Source: Acanthornis magna
Taxonomy: Eukaryota > Chordata > Aves > Passeriformes > Acanthizidae
Reading direction: 5' to 3'
Assembly (NCBI GenBank): GCA_036785705.1
Contig: JAWUZG010000032.1
Span: 11,364,001 to 11,428,000 of the forward strand
DNA length: 64,000 nucleotides
Position numbers and translations under genes: made by a program. Below are positions 45,401 through 59,300 of the stretch, piece by piece; position 1 is the stretch's first letter; each line of letters opens with the position of its first letter. Below the pieces are notes generated by a model, which worked only from the letters and a program-made list of their open reading frames with translations, was not told the DNA's origin and did not search any database.

Positions 45401-48400
45401 CTATGAAAAGACCCAGTTCATCAGAATATTTTGTAGAACAATTGGAGGAGACTCTCCACCTCCCTTGCAGAAACTGTGTAGTTCTGCAGAAGTAAATAAG
45501 AAGCAGAGATACAAAGCGGAAATAGTGGAGTACTCAGTGATGAGAATACTCTCTGAGAATTCTTAAGTTTTTATGGCATCATCTTCGCATACAAGTCAGT
45601 AAATAAAAAGACCAGAAGAGTGTCACTTTGAAAAGTTTTACCACACTTAGGACACATACTAAACTCTTATGCTTTAATACGTATGCTCTGCTTATGCAGA
45701 GCGCAAGCATTAATTAACGTAAATATCGGCACAACTGCTTCTCTTTCTCATATCTTGTGATTTGTCAATATCCAGAAAATTCATAGGGAAACTCTAGGTT
45801 GGTTTCTTGCAGATTTTTTCCTTTGGGATAAATTGCATTTAGTTGCTAGCAGAAAATATCTGTGCCAGGCAGGAAAGTGTTGTGAAATAGCAGGCAGTCA
45901 ACAGAAAACAATTAAGCTATTGTGATTTTATGGAAGGGTTCTGTATAGATAAAATATGGCTTGCATATAGGCTTTTTTTGAAATGCATGTTACATTTTTG
46001 CTCTTTGTTTATAGTATTATCATTGACTTCAATTAATGCTGGCAACATTAAGACAGTTTTTTCAGGCTTATATATAGTTTCATGATGGCTGTCAACTTCT
46101 TTTTCTTCTTAAAAAAGAACTTGCCTTAAAGTACGTTGCCTAAAACCTTCATTTAGAGAGCTACAAAAGCAAAAAGACATACTGATTTTTCTAAGACCGT
46201 TGCAACAGATACCTTTAAACAAGGCATTTTTCTTAGTGAGTTCCTGCATATTGGTGGGTTTTGACTTTGGTTAGTATCTTTTCTGGGCTTAAATACACTT
46301 TGACTAACTGCATTGCAGTAAGAGATTGATAACTAAAAAATTCAGCGAGGTTGACTCTGCATAGTTCACAAGTTTGATTTACTATTCAAAAAATATTTGA
46401 CCTAACCCAGGTCAAGTGCACTACATAGGTGCTAGTTTAAAATGAAAAACCCAAAACCAACAACAAAAGAAACAGACAAACAAAAAGCCAAACCACCACC
46501 ACCACCAAAACAAAACAAAAAAACAAAAACCCAAACCCCCCCACCAAAAAAAACCAAATCAACAACAACCCCCCCTCCCCCCAACTTTAAAAGACAAAAC
46601 CATGGAAAATCAAAGGGGTTTATGTTATACTAGCATATTTTCATTCACTACTTTTACATGAGTTCAAGTTGCACTAAATTACACTAACAAAGTTTGATTT
46701 TCTTCATATTGGTAAAGATAGGCACAACAACATCACTAATGAGAAAATCAGCAGAAATCCCTGATCTAACTGCATACAAACTCCTCTGTGTTTTCTGTCC
46801 TGCCTAATTTTTCCCCAGGCAACACAACTCCTTGAGAGCTCTCCTGAAGACAATTATTTTCAAACTCTGGCTCACTGCCCGTATTCTTCTTTTCAGAACT
46901 GTATTATGTATGCTAATGAAGTCCAGAGAGTTTATATTAATAGCTGAAAGGGAGCCTCTTGAATTTTTGTTATCATGTCAAAGAAGCTTTTGGATTAGTT
47001 CCACATAAATCCTTGTGGCTTTAAAGCCTATTTCCCTGTGGCCTTCATAGTTTCTTTCAAAATATATTCTACTACCCAAAATAGAGTTTCTTCTTAAATA
47101 TAGATATTTTAATTAATTTCTTTCCTATCTGTTTGCTACAGTGTCTATTAAGCACAGACGCAGATATTTCTTATATTTGACAAGACCTTGAGAATGTGGT
47201 GATAGCATTTATACTTCTCGTGAGTAAATTCTTACTGTGAAGACAGAGATTGTAGGGAATTATTGTACCGCAGATAAAAGTAGTTTCATTTAAGTCTTGC
47301 AGAAAGTAATAGGAACCATTGTAGCTGAGGAAGATTTCATTAGATTTGAAACAATAAATTTGAGATCATGTGAGCTTAAGAAAAGATCTCAACCAAACCT
47401 CATAAGACATGTAATAAAATCACAAGAGTTGGCAACAGTCTTGGACTATCTCATAAAGTCTAGATAAACATGAACAGATGTTGATAGTGTAATTAATTTT
47501 TTTGGAAGTTAATTTCCCAATGAATAATTCTGAGAATCAGAATTAGACACATACCGCTCGAAATCTAATTGATTTTTGAAACAATTCAAAAATACTTTAA
47601 CAGATTTTCCCCTCTGAGGTTTTTCTAATTATACTTTTGTGTTCAGAAATACTTCATTTTTTTAATATAGTCACCTTATGACTGTGTGAAATATTCATTT
47701 TATCAACATTAAAGGAGAATAACTCTTCTAAAGAGCAAACTGGGAAGTTGTGGGTAAACAGACTCCTATCTAATATACATTGGAAAAACTCCCTTAAAAT
47801 AAGGGAAATAAAATTCTGCTTTAACCAGAGCAATTTTAAGGGTAACTCAGAGACGTGGTTAAAAACCCAGAACTTTTCAAGAAAGAGAAGCTAAAGATAT
47901 AATAAAGAATTAAAATAGAAGAGAACCAGAAGAAATCAGGAATACACTACTGAAGGCACTGCAGCCGTTTTCTGAAGCTTGTTGTGCTATTAAGGTTTTC
48001 TTTCTGGGATCTGGAGGGCATTCATTTTTAGGAACAAGCAATAATCCAAAGACAAGCTGTAGCATTATGTAATGTCAAAAGTTGGGACTATTCTTTGATT
48101 TAGCTGTTCCAGCATTTCAATCATCCTAAGTAAAATGTTATTACATAAAAAATGCTTTCACCATTTTCCATATGCTTTCCTCTTTCATATGTTTTTAATA
48201 ATTTTTTTTCCATCATGGTGCTTCTATAAAACCAAGGAGCTACACAACAAGAAACAATCATCATTTCAAATTTCATGAAAATAGGAATTAAAAAATATGT
48301 GGCTGAATGTCAGCTTCTTCTGGGGCTAAAAGGCTCATATTGGGTCAATAAAGAAAATCAAAGGGTGAAAAAATTATTGATATTTAATTTCCTCCAATAT

Positions 48401-51400
48401 TTCTCAGATAGATCAGACCAACATGAGACCTGTCCTCAGTTAGGCAGAATTTTATCAGACAAATGACTACCAAATTAAAAAAATTAAAAAAACAAAGGTG
48501 CCCATCCACTGGGGCACCTCTGAAACTTAAAAGAAACATTCACAGCATCTACATAAAATAACTCTTAACTGGCAAAGTTTCAGTCAGAATTATTTGAAAC
48601 AAAAGAAATTTAGGAAAGGCTGTCTGTTCAATAGAACACTTATGTACTTGAGATACCCTGAATACCTATAGTTTCTAGCCTTACCTAGTTATCATATATT
48701 ATTATCTTTTGCAGTGATTTAAACTCCCCCTCCAACATGAATCTGCAGAACAGAAAATCATTAATACAATTGTGTCCCTTGTGCTGTCTCACATGCAAGG
48801 TGTGTTCACAGCACATTTCTCTGAGATCAACTGAAAGACCCAGGAAACATTACACCTTTTAGGAGAGCTGATCTTTTTACAAGACTTACATTCTGTATCT
48901 GTGATTTATTTTGTCTGAACTACTAAACAAGAGATTGTGCTGGGAAAGATTCACTTTCCATACCTCTTGTTGATGCTGGAGCCATGGACAGTCAAAACCA
49001 CAGTAGCAATGGGTGCTTGACTTAATGTTGTAATGACTCAGGAGCTTTGCTGGAAAGGCGGAGAATTGCAGTTCCAGTCATTGTTCTCTTCAGTGTTTCT
49101 GGGTTTTATCCAGAGATGATCTGAAGTGAAGTGCACAAACAGTTCTGGGCACATGGCCCAGGAGTCAAGCTTTTCCAAAAGCAGAATTCTCTAAGCACTA
49201 TGACACAAAGCCAGTCTGTTCTTCCTAAGTACTCCCGTCTGTAACATAGCCCAGAATCACCCAGAGTGAGGATTACTTGCTATGCAAAACATTGGGTGAT
49301 CAATGCATTTCTTGGCCTGGAGGACAGGTTTCCTGCTTTCTGGACAAGTACTTTGTCAGACCAGTATCTAAAAATTCTTAATTAGATACTGGAATCTAAT
49401 CACCTAAATTCTGTGAGTAGTTTCACACTACGAAGTATAGTTTGCTGGGTTGTCAAAGTTCATACAAAAGGTGAGTTTTGGGTACGTCTATTTTGAGATT
49501 TGCTGGGGTTGCTGACATCATATACCAAAATACAAGAGGCTAATTTCTTCATGTGTGGGAATTATGCCCCACATTCATGGCAGGCAGCAGAAGAAAAAAT
49601 ACCACACCTAGAGACACTGCCTCTTTCAGGAATTTCTGCATATCACTATAACCACCCAGTTTCATGCCTTCACAATATTGCCTTGCAAAACTACATGTGC
49701 CATTTTCACCAGCTTTCCCTCAAAAAAAAAAAAAAAAAAAGGTTTGTTCAGAGACATAATAATAAAATCATACTCAAGAAAGCAGAATAACCACTGGAAA
49801 AATGAAAATTAATGTTTTTAGAATCAAGATCAGCTATAAAAGGTGCTATATAGCTATGTTTTACCATACTTCAAATGCAAATTCATGTGTCATGGTGCAT
49901 AAAGTAACGGCATAAGTTCACCTCTCTTATGAACCATGTCATCATCCATTACTGTACATCTTTTATGACAAAAAATGATTAAACAGTTTTGTTACTTGAA
50001 AATGTCAACCTGACTTTTCCTTTAACCAAACTTTTCAACCATCTCTCCCGTACTCCATTTTCCACTTGCGCACAGCAAGTCTCTGACCCTAGGAGAATCC
50101 TTTGTGCCTGTGGTTCTGTGGATACCACACCTAAGTGAAAGAAACATATAAAAAATTTCCTGGATCCATAACAACAATTCACTTTTGAGAATGTCTGGAA
50201 ATGGCAATTAAGAATAGGCCAGAAAAGAATCTTGCATCATAACAAGTTTGAATTTCACTGTTCCAAATAAAAAAGCCTGCTGGAGACCGCAATCACGTCC
50301 TTCCAGTAACACTAAAAGACAGAACGATTAAATGCTCCTTGTTGAGAAAAAAAAAAAAGGACATAATGAAAGCCATGGCCCAAACTAAACTGAAGGAAAA
50401 CACAGACGCCAGGAATTAATTAGTGAAGCTATTTGTATTCATTTGTCAGAAGGAGCTGACAAGCAGCCAGTGGACAGGAAGAAACTGAGGAGGCTTCAAA
50501 ACAATCAATGATTGTGTGAACTTAAAGGAAAATAAGACAAAACAGGACCAGGAGTTTCCTTGGTAAAGCACTGGATAGAATGTTCCTGAGAAAGCAAAGA
50601 AAAGGAGTTCTCCTAGGTGTCTTAGTCTTACTGTGTTCTAGACAACAGAATTCTGTGTATGGATTTGGCAAAGTATCACATGAACGAAACAATTCTAATG
50701 TAAATTTGTACCACATATTGTCCAGTTCCTTGGGCCAAGTAAATGACACTGTAATGTAGTTCTTCTGGGGGTTTGTATTGCATTCCCTCTCCTGATTCCT
50801 TAACTCAATGCGATTGTCCAGTCTCCAAGTAACTTTCTGACAAGAGTGAGAATCATGCATGCATCCTTCTGTTGTTGTTCCACAGCTGAAGGAAAGAGTG
50901 GAGCCACGACAGCCTTCTCATCTTCTCTGCTTTGGCTCCCAGGGAAAAGGCATGGAACAGAGCTTTGAATTGTGTAGCTGCACCAGCCTGAAGTGAAAAA
51001 TGACAAAATGCAACTTGGACAAAGGAAATAGATAGTTACAGAAAGAGTTTCTCTGCATGATTGTTATTAAGAGGGGAAAGGAGTGGAAATTTTCTACTTG
51101 ATGTTTTCACTTCAAGAGACTGAAATGAAGATGAGTCCTTCTTTATGGCCTTGAATAATATGAACAGTTAAATCCCTCCCCCTGCTCCGAGGAAATCCAT
51201 GAATCTCCCCTAGAATTCAGTTGTTGAAGATCAAGTTGCCAATGTCTGACAAGACCCTGAATTTGGAAAATTGCTATTTAAAAAGTTATAAAATGCAACT
51301 GATGATGATGATGATGATAAAAGACTGGGTCTAGAGGACCAGCCCAATATCTGAAATTTATCCTCTTGTACCTAGCACTTCATCATGTCCTTTACAAAGC

Positions 51401-51984
51401 TTCAACACCTCCTAGGGAAGTGTTAACCTCACACAGATGAAGGCAGTTTGCAGTCATCACTATAAATATAGTTGGCGCTTTTTCCGTAAAAAAACTTTGA
51501 AGAATCCCAGCCAGTTCAAGTTTCACAATGCACTGACAGTAATTCCTTTTACCTGCACTGGGCATCCAGTTCACAGTAATGTTGTGCAGACCATATTTCA
51601 CCAATTTGTGTGTGAGATGTCATTGTTGTATGAGTCTGTTGAAAAGTTTAAGGACCATCTTACCATCCCTGTCCTCCTCCTTAGAGCCTATACAAATGAA
51701 CTAGTCAAAAGATCATTTACTTGTGTGTGGCTTGCTAGCAATAGAGCTATAATAGCTGTTTCTTAATATCTTTTATTGTAAGATCACCTCAGTGTTCACA
51801 AATCAGCTGCAGCAACAACTTTCTGGACCATGAAGTGTGGAAAAAACAAGCAGATTATTCTTAACATATTTCTAAAGTCCCGTATTAATGCAGAGCAGTG
51901 GTGGAGTGGAATAGGCCTCTGCATTTTCCAAAAGTGTCTCTATGGCTTAAAGAGATCACTATGGCCAGTACAGCTTTGGTACTG
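45401..51984. other. Gene-free AT-rich stretch with simple repeats
   Basis: No gene is supported over 6.6 kb. Simple repeats are an A/C-rich tract at 46441-46585, a 19-base poly-A at about 49722-49740 and a short (GAT)n at about 51300-51317. Open frames are chance or come from these repeats. Confidence 0.6.
46441..46585 (+). repeat. A/C-rich low-complexity tract
   Basis: About 145 bp of mixed (CAAA)n, (CCA)n and poly-C units almost without T or G on the plus strand. It gives false Lys/Pro-rich frames. Confidence 0.9.
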
Positions 51985-52340
51985 TGCAGACAGACCCTTT
52001 TCTCACCCGTGCTGGTGGAAGGCACAAACACACACTCACTCACCCCAGAGCTTTGGATAGCCCATGTGTTACCAGAGACAAAGAACTCAGGGAGCCCAGT
52101 TGTGTGGAGTTCCAAGGATGGTTTATTCTTGAAGGTATCCAACAGCAAAAGAGGACAAATGACCCTGAGTAACCACAGATATAGAGGTCCAGGGCCAATA
52201 GGGTTGGGGAGAAGGTGGGGAGACACAACAACAACCAGTGGGGAGAAGGGAGGGGCGGAGTGAGGGACCAGGCCAAGGCCAATCAACATGGGAGGATTAA
52301 CATACTCTAGGGACAGACCATCCAACCAACCACCGCAACA
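51985..52340 (-). mobile_element. Candidate solo LTR, minus strand
   Basis: On the minus strand this begins TGTTGCGGTGGTTGG (right edge 52340). It carries CCAAT/ATTGG-type boxes, a TATA-like CTCTATATCTG near 52185, and an AATAAA (about 52122-52127) followed by a U5-like stretch ending near 51985 (...GTCTGTCTGCA). The order fits an LTR promoter and poly(A) signal. A clean target duplication could not be found, so the left edge is uncertain and may extend toward 51890. It is different in sequence from the other LTRs in the window. Confidence 0.5.
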
Positions 52341-55300
52341 CTGTATTAACCCTCCTCAGCTCCCAGCATGCACTGCATCATTCTCTAATTCTTAAGAGAT
52401 GGCTTTGGATAGTCCTTTAAAGATTGTTGTGTATTTAATTTACTGTATTATATCTATAAAATAATTTGTCCAAAATGCACATGGACTAAATTGAAACACA
52501 GTAAATTAGACAGCAAATGTTACAGAGGAGGATTTGGAAGAGAGTGACTGTGGCAAGAACAGAGCTCTCTGGATTCCAGTCATCACCACCATTATCAGAC
52601 TCATTACTTGACTCTGTCATACTGTACTTGTTTCCGTACTTGATTGTGTGAATCTTTCTATAATAAAACTAAATAATAGACGTTGCAGAAGCATTCACTG
52701 CCCTTGCATATGCTATTCTAAAAGGCAGAATAAAAAAAGTAAGTTAATTTTGGGAAAGGTGTAAGTTTGTTGCAAAATTCTACTCCAGTATTGGTTTTGC
52801 TGAGTTGTGGCTCATCATACCATTTCTATTTCTTAATATTACTGTCTCAATTATTAAATTGAGGAATTTAGGTTGTGGGCCTGTCCAAGTAGGAATACTG
52901 TAGTGCAATACAGTGATGGAAGATAGGAAAGTCTGTGGAAGAAAATAAACATTTCAGCTGTTATTTATGCTGGTAGTCATTTACCCATGATATGATGATC
53001 CCATTTATCACTTCACTGGCAATTAGAAATTCCTGATCAAAGACAAGTCCACACCAAAAGAAATGTGATTGTTTGCATCTCATCTGAGATGATAGACAGT
53101 TGATTTTATTAAGCTGTTTGTGCTTTTCATCCAACAACAAATTAAAAGAGAATTTGGTTCTAATAATTATAGGTTCCTGCAGATCACTCATCTTGGTATG
53201 CTGCAAAAATTATCCTTTGAAGGTAAGGTAATTAAATTCCCTGCTCAGCAAGCATTCAGGCAATATTTTCTTCCAACTTGTTCTTACTTGTGGCCAGGAG
53301 GAAACTCATCAAAATTAAATTTGAAGATTTATGTGCTGATTACACTTTCAGCCAAAGTAGTGGACTTGTTATGAATCCTCTTTCTTTCTCTATACAAAAG
53401 TAACCTTTCACCATCCCAAACTTCAGTACTTGCGATCAAATCTCAATTGATACAAATGTTTTTTTATACCATGAACTTCCCCTAAGTTTTGGACACAAGT
53501 CAGAGTTTTTGTGGTTGAGCTGAGTTTGCTGTTGCAGTCAGTTTATTCCATTATTTAATTAGATAAAGGCCATTAGTAATATCTGTGAACACTCAACATA
53601 AATTTTATGCTTTTTTTTTTTAATCTTTGCCTATCTGGTGAAATTCTAAATCATGGTACCAGCCAAACTTGAAAAACACCTTCCCTGGGGTGCCACAGCT
53701 TTTCTTCAGACACCTCATATGTAACTGTCATTACCTTTAAGGCAAATATGATAAATCAATCTCCGTGTATTGGAAGTAGGAATCCAGTTGAATTTGTTCT
53801 TTTCCTTATTGTCTATGGCTCAATTTCCCTCAAGGCAGAGGCAAAGACATGTATATCACAGAAAAGTTGAATGTCTTGCTGGAACCTTCATCCTCAATGA
53901 CAGGCTATTCAAGCAGGATTCAACTGTGCCATATCAGCATTGAATGACATTTTAGACCTCCTGAAGTGTCATATCTAGCAACCAACTCCACTATAGACTG
54001 GCACAAGCCCCCTCCTCTACCCCTCTGCTGTCAATGCTAGCTCCATCTCCCTTACAGCAGCACTGGTGGCAAGAAAGTCGAGCTGGTTAAAATATGGAGA
54101 GCTATAACAGGGCATCCAGACTGCCTAAACTGAGAACCTAATATGTGTCTTAATCTAGACAGTAAATACCTATATTTCCTGTTCAGGCAATAGAGGTAGA
54201 TAGATAGATCTCTTGAGGGAGAGTACTACTGCTGTATATCTCAGCATAAGCACCTAAGTTACAGAGGTTGCACTCTAACCTAAGTTTATAAAATAAGACT
54301 ATTGTTTCACTTCAGGAAACTGGGAAGCAGAGGGAGGCAGCAATATGTTTGAGAAAAAAAATGTCAGAAATTCAAAACATTTATGTGAAAACCAGAAGTT
54401 GTTGGCTTTCTCTCACTTGGGGGAATATCTCCTCCAGTAGTGACCTTAGACTGTTAAAGATGTTATAAAGGATAGAATGCATTGAAGGTGAGCGTCTGCT
54501 ATAGACATTGGAGGAATAAATTTCAAAAAAGATTCACAAAGTGTGAGGGAGAAGAGCATGTCCAATATTTATTTCATTCTCATTCTGGCCACAGGAGTAT
54601 TAAATGAAGTATTTAAACAACAGAGAGAAGTAAAATGTCTTTATTTGAATTTATAACACACAATTTTACTTCCATTTTATGGTTGCATGTGGGCTTTAAT
54701 TTTTGCAATTTATTCAGCAATTCAGCTATGCCACTGAGTGACATGATAGCACATCACAAAATTCCAACACCCTAATTTTATAACTCCATAGCAATGTCTT
54801 TTTATCTTAATCTGTTCTACTTCCACAAACTGAGAGAGTAAGCACCCAAGGAAAAATAGCCTCATCTGATTAATGTGTATTATTTCCACTAACAAGTACT
54901 CAAAAATCAGTCCTTAATTGAAAAAATAGTCACAGAAATTTTTTAATAACCTTACAAAAAATCCATAATGTGTGAAATTTGAATGTACCAGAACCTAAAC
55001 ACATGGCTCCGAACCCAGACATCCCGATTTAGAAAAGTACTTGTTTCTCTTTGCTGGCCAAAACTCTAATGTCTCTTTACTGCGAACAGTTTTTAAAATG
55101 TATTCTACATTTTTAAGTGGAAAAGCATAATACTTCTTCCTCCTGTTCCCAAGCTATCCTATATCCAATAAACAGTTCATTTTTCCTAAAATTTTGCTTT
55201 AAATTTTAAAAAAGTACAAATTCTAATTTTATGGTGAAAAAAATCCAAGCCTTGTATATCAAAATAATCTTCCCATTAACATTACTAAGATCTTTGCTAC

Positions 55301-55562
55301 TGACTACATGGTCATGAATTTTTTGCAATATGATTAATTTTTGCTAGAAAAGATCAGTGATCAAAAAGTATTACATTGCCCCATACATACTGACTGCCAA
55401 AAGCTTGGTATTTCTTTCAAGCTTATGACATGTAATTCAGAAAACACCTTCATTCAGAGATACTTATGCATTTCACAAAGCCTGTTTGGCATTATATCAC
55501 ACTGTGCCTCAGATTTTTATCTGATAAGACCCATAGGTGCGACCACTATCATTTAACCAGTG
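52341..55562. other. Gene-free AT-rich stretch
   Basis: No gene or clear transposon. A short (TAGA)n lies at about 54196-54209. Confidence 0.6.
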
Positions 55563-55566
55563 GGTA
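55563..55566 (+). repeat. Target site duplication GGTA (left)
   Basis: Four bases abutting the solo LTR, repeated at 56306-56309. Confidence 0.65.
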
Positions 55567-56305
55567 TGTGAAGAACGAAGCCTCACTTTGTAGATTTTGA
55601 AGCTTTTATTGTCAACAGGAACAACAACTAACAATAGGGGATGCCCACAAAGCAAAGCACTGCACGGGGTGCTTGGCTTGTCTGGCCAGAGGCACGCCCC
55701 GGAGCGCTTGCAACTCCTTTTTCTTCCCTCCAAGTGTCAGTCACGACGCCTTGATACTTTTAGTTACTTTAGACCAATCCTTGTCGTAGATTTCCCTAGC
55801 CCATCCCCCTGTATCCGCCCATCTGGGGCGGTCTGTCATGGCCCTGCTCTCTGTGTCCACCCGCCTGGGGCGGTCCGTTCTGACCCCGCCTCACGGGGCA
55901 TGCTCAGTGACTGAGCTGGGCTGGTTCTTACCCTCATTGGCGTCCTGACTGACACTCTCTGCAGAACTTTCCAGAAGCTCTGGTGGCCATCTTAACCCCA
56001 TTTATTTAATAGGATTTTAAAACATTATTTAACAAAATATTATGAGAAAAATGAATAATCATCAAAACATTAAGCAAACATCCATCAAAACATTACGGGT
56101 GGTTAACAGATTAAACTCCCCCATGAAACATTTCCATACTTGAACCAATCTTCGTAACCTTTTTAACTCCTTAATTAATTAACCAATTAACATTCAACTT
56201 TTCTTTAACTCTTCAACTAATTGACATTCAAATTACTTAATTAATTAAACAATCGTCCTTCAACTCTTAATATGCAAGTCAACTCCCCGTAACCTGTCTA
56301 TAACA
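55567..56305 (-). mobile_element. Solo LTR, 739 bp, minus strand
   Basis: In its own direction it starts TGTTATAGACAGGTTACGGG and ends CTTCGTTCTTCACA, flanked by GGTA on both sides. The first third is AT-rich with repeated taattaatt-type motifs. The middle is GC-rich and holds two imperfect copies of a 40-odd-bp unit centred on ccgcccatctggggcggtc and ccgcctggggcggtcc (about 55800-55890). An AATAAA (about 55606-55611) lies near the 3' end, followed by a short U5. A 4-bp duplication suits a gammaretrovirus-like (ERV1) element. Sequence is unrelated to the large provirus. Confidence 0.72.
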
Positions 56306-56309
56306 GGTA
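56306..56309 (+). repeat. Target site duplication GGTA (right)
   Basis: Right copy of the 4-bp duplication flanking the solo LTR. Confidence 0.65.
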
Positions 56310-59300
56310 GTTGAGACAAACAAAATTTCAGTGTGGTTTACCAAGGGTGCCACAAGCAGCCCTTGGGCACAGCACAGCTCTGAATCATGCTCCAACAATG
56401 ATATCTTGGGGATATTTCTGTTCTGTCCTCTGCCTGGACAAACGAAAATTACATTGTCATTTTCAACTGGTAGAAATTTACATACACAGTCTTATTTTTG
56501 GACTTATTTTGTGAGTATGTGCTTTGCTGCTTGGACAATTTCTCAATGATCAGAGAGCCTCTTTACAGAGAGTAAATTCTGTACTTCATTTCTTGTTCCC
56601 AACACTGAGTTTTGAAGTTTGCTGAACTCATGCCTACAAATAAATTTTCAAAGATAAAATACTCCTATAAGAAATAAATAAGTCACAAAAAAGGGACAGA
56701 TTATAAAAAAATCCAGAAATGCTGAGCTTATCCAGACCTGGGTCATACCCTTTGGGGTATCCATTGCTCCTGGGGGGCTGAGATTTTGTTCCATAAGCTG
56801 TTGCAGTTCCATCCTTGATTTCTTGTATCCTTGAACGGGTGATGGAAAGGAAGTTATTAAATATAGTAGCTTTTCTGATTAAGAAATGTCTAAACAGATG
56901 TTATAAGCTATAGAGCTGACAGGGAAAATATCTAAGAGAAAGTAGAACTCACTTTACACCAATTAACTGCTGTCACACAACCAGTTTTATGGACTCAACA
57001 ACAAATTAACTCTAATGAATAGGATTTTTTATAGGTGTTTTATTAAAGATGAGTAATTCCTCTCTTTTTTTAAATTATTGGATATATATTTCTTTTGCAT
57101 TTGGAAGAAATAGCTCTTAGGTGTTCAAAATTCACTTTTGTAAAATAGTTTATGACAATCAGAAAAAACTGGTGCTATCATGTTCTTTCCATAAAAGGTG
57201 CTTTGTTTTCGGGGTTGCAATTATTCTACTCCTTATTTAGCTTAATTTCCAATGATGGACCCTTGGCAATGCTGTTTTTCACTGTAGGACTCCATTTTTG
57301 TGGTGGCTCTAATTGGTACAGCCACTTGGCATCTTTTCAGATCAGTGTGGTTAGAGAAGTAGTGCTAAGAATATTGTACACATCCAGAAAAGTTAAAAGT
57401 AATTAATTAATTTTCCAGATAATAAATAAACCAATGTGGGAAAAGGGAAAAAAACCCAAAACCTCTGAGCCCAAGTTACAGAACAAACTGAAGTAGATGT
57501 CTTGTTTGATAATAAGTCCTCTTCATCTGCTGGAACAACAGAATTCTCAGTGACTCTATCAGTGACTCTATCAGGCTGCTGTGGGTGCTCCAAAACTGCT
57601 GTCATCATCCAATTAATCCATCTCCTTCACTCCATCTGAGCTGCAGAGATCCCTCCAGGGCCTGTGGGACCCTTCATGTCTAGATATGTGAAGCCAGGCA
57701 GGCTTTTTGAGGTGTGCACTAGATACCCCCAAGGCAGTCATGAGTCATAAGACAGAGATTTATTGATATGAGACATTCTAAGATTTCTCACTCTGGCACA
57801 GGCTTTGCCAAAGGTTGTAAGAGCCCTTCTGTATCAAGATGCTGTCTACACATTTCCTGGGATTTTTAAATGCATTTTGGCATGACCCTCAACTGGGCAA
57901 CTCTGACTTCTTCAATTTGAAGACAGATAAGTGTAGAAGGCATCGAAAGAGTGAACTCTGTAAATTAGTCCCTGACTGATTCCTGGTGGAGTGTAAGAAA
58001 TGAGAGTGAAATGCAGTGTCAAGACAGGAAACTGTCAGTCTAGCAAATGGCCAAGTTGGTAGCCCAATAGAAAGAGATCCAGAAAATTCCTAACAGAGGA
58101 AAAATTCAAACTTATTTTTCATACGTATGAGAGTCTTCAAAAGTGGGGATAACTACTGCTCTGAATAGAATGGCTTCTGCAGGGAGCCAAAATACACTAG
58201 GCATTAGTAACAAGACCATGACATTTTTTATTTGCTGGTGAAAAGGCAAAGATGGGACACTACTGATGTAGCAGATGTTGATATTTGAGTGCAATAAATG
58301 GATTGATACTGGAAGCCTTATCATTAATGTTGACTAGTCTGTGCCAGGAAAAAAAAAAACATTTATCCCTAAATATCCCTGTACATTTTCAGTGCCAATG
58401 GCACAGGGCTTCCACCTTGGAGTCTCCCCAGCCACTCTCTGCACATCGTGTCCCCACCTTTTTTTGCCCGCCTGTTGCTTGCCATTGAAAGGCAAGGCAG
58501 GGTCCTGGTTGGAAAGGGGATGGGGTGTGGTGCCTTAGGTGCTCCAGACTGGCAGGTCTGGAAATTGTTTGAGTGTAGCTTCCCATGCCAGCAATCCTTG
58601 TCTGTGGGCAGACACAGTCATGGATAATAGGGTGGCAGTTCTCTCTATGGCATCTCAATCACTGTTTCTTTGACCTTCCCTGGTATGTTTGGCACTGCAC
58701 ATCTGCAGAAAATTTGGCCAAGGCTTCTGGATGGCTCACTATGACCTGGTGCTGCCTATTCATAATCTTCTTATCTTCTAAATGCCTGTACCCAGAAATA
58801 AAAGCAATGATGACTACTATGTAGTTATTTGGATTTTTTCAGAATTTCCCTTCTTGAAGAAATGTATCACAAGATCCTTTCTTCGGTCTTGTGTAACTTC
58901 AGCCTCTTTTCACAATTTATCAGAGAAAATAATTAATACCTCCACAGCCATGGGTCTCACCTGGTGAAGGAATGCAAATATGGAAACTCCTAAGGTGATA
59001 AGAAACATTCAGCGTAGATTGATCATAAAAATTGTCATTATAAATAATTCCTCAGAGCAAGCACACCATCTGCTTTTCTGTGCCCCGCCAACTTTCATAG
59101 CTCTGATAGGAGAGGCTGCCAAGACAAATCTTGGCAGGTCTCACTGATACCTGGTAGGCTGCTAGCCAATGGAGTTTGTCAGCTCAATCAAATTTCTTTC
59201 TTTGACAGCGTAAGTGGCTTATAGGCAGGAAGCAGTACATATGATATGTCTGGCTTTAATAAACTTGTGATAGTGCCTCACATGACATCCTCATACACAA

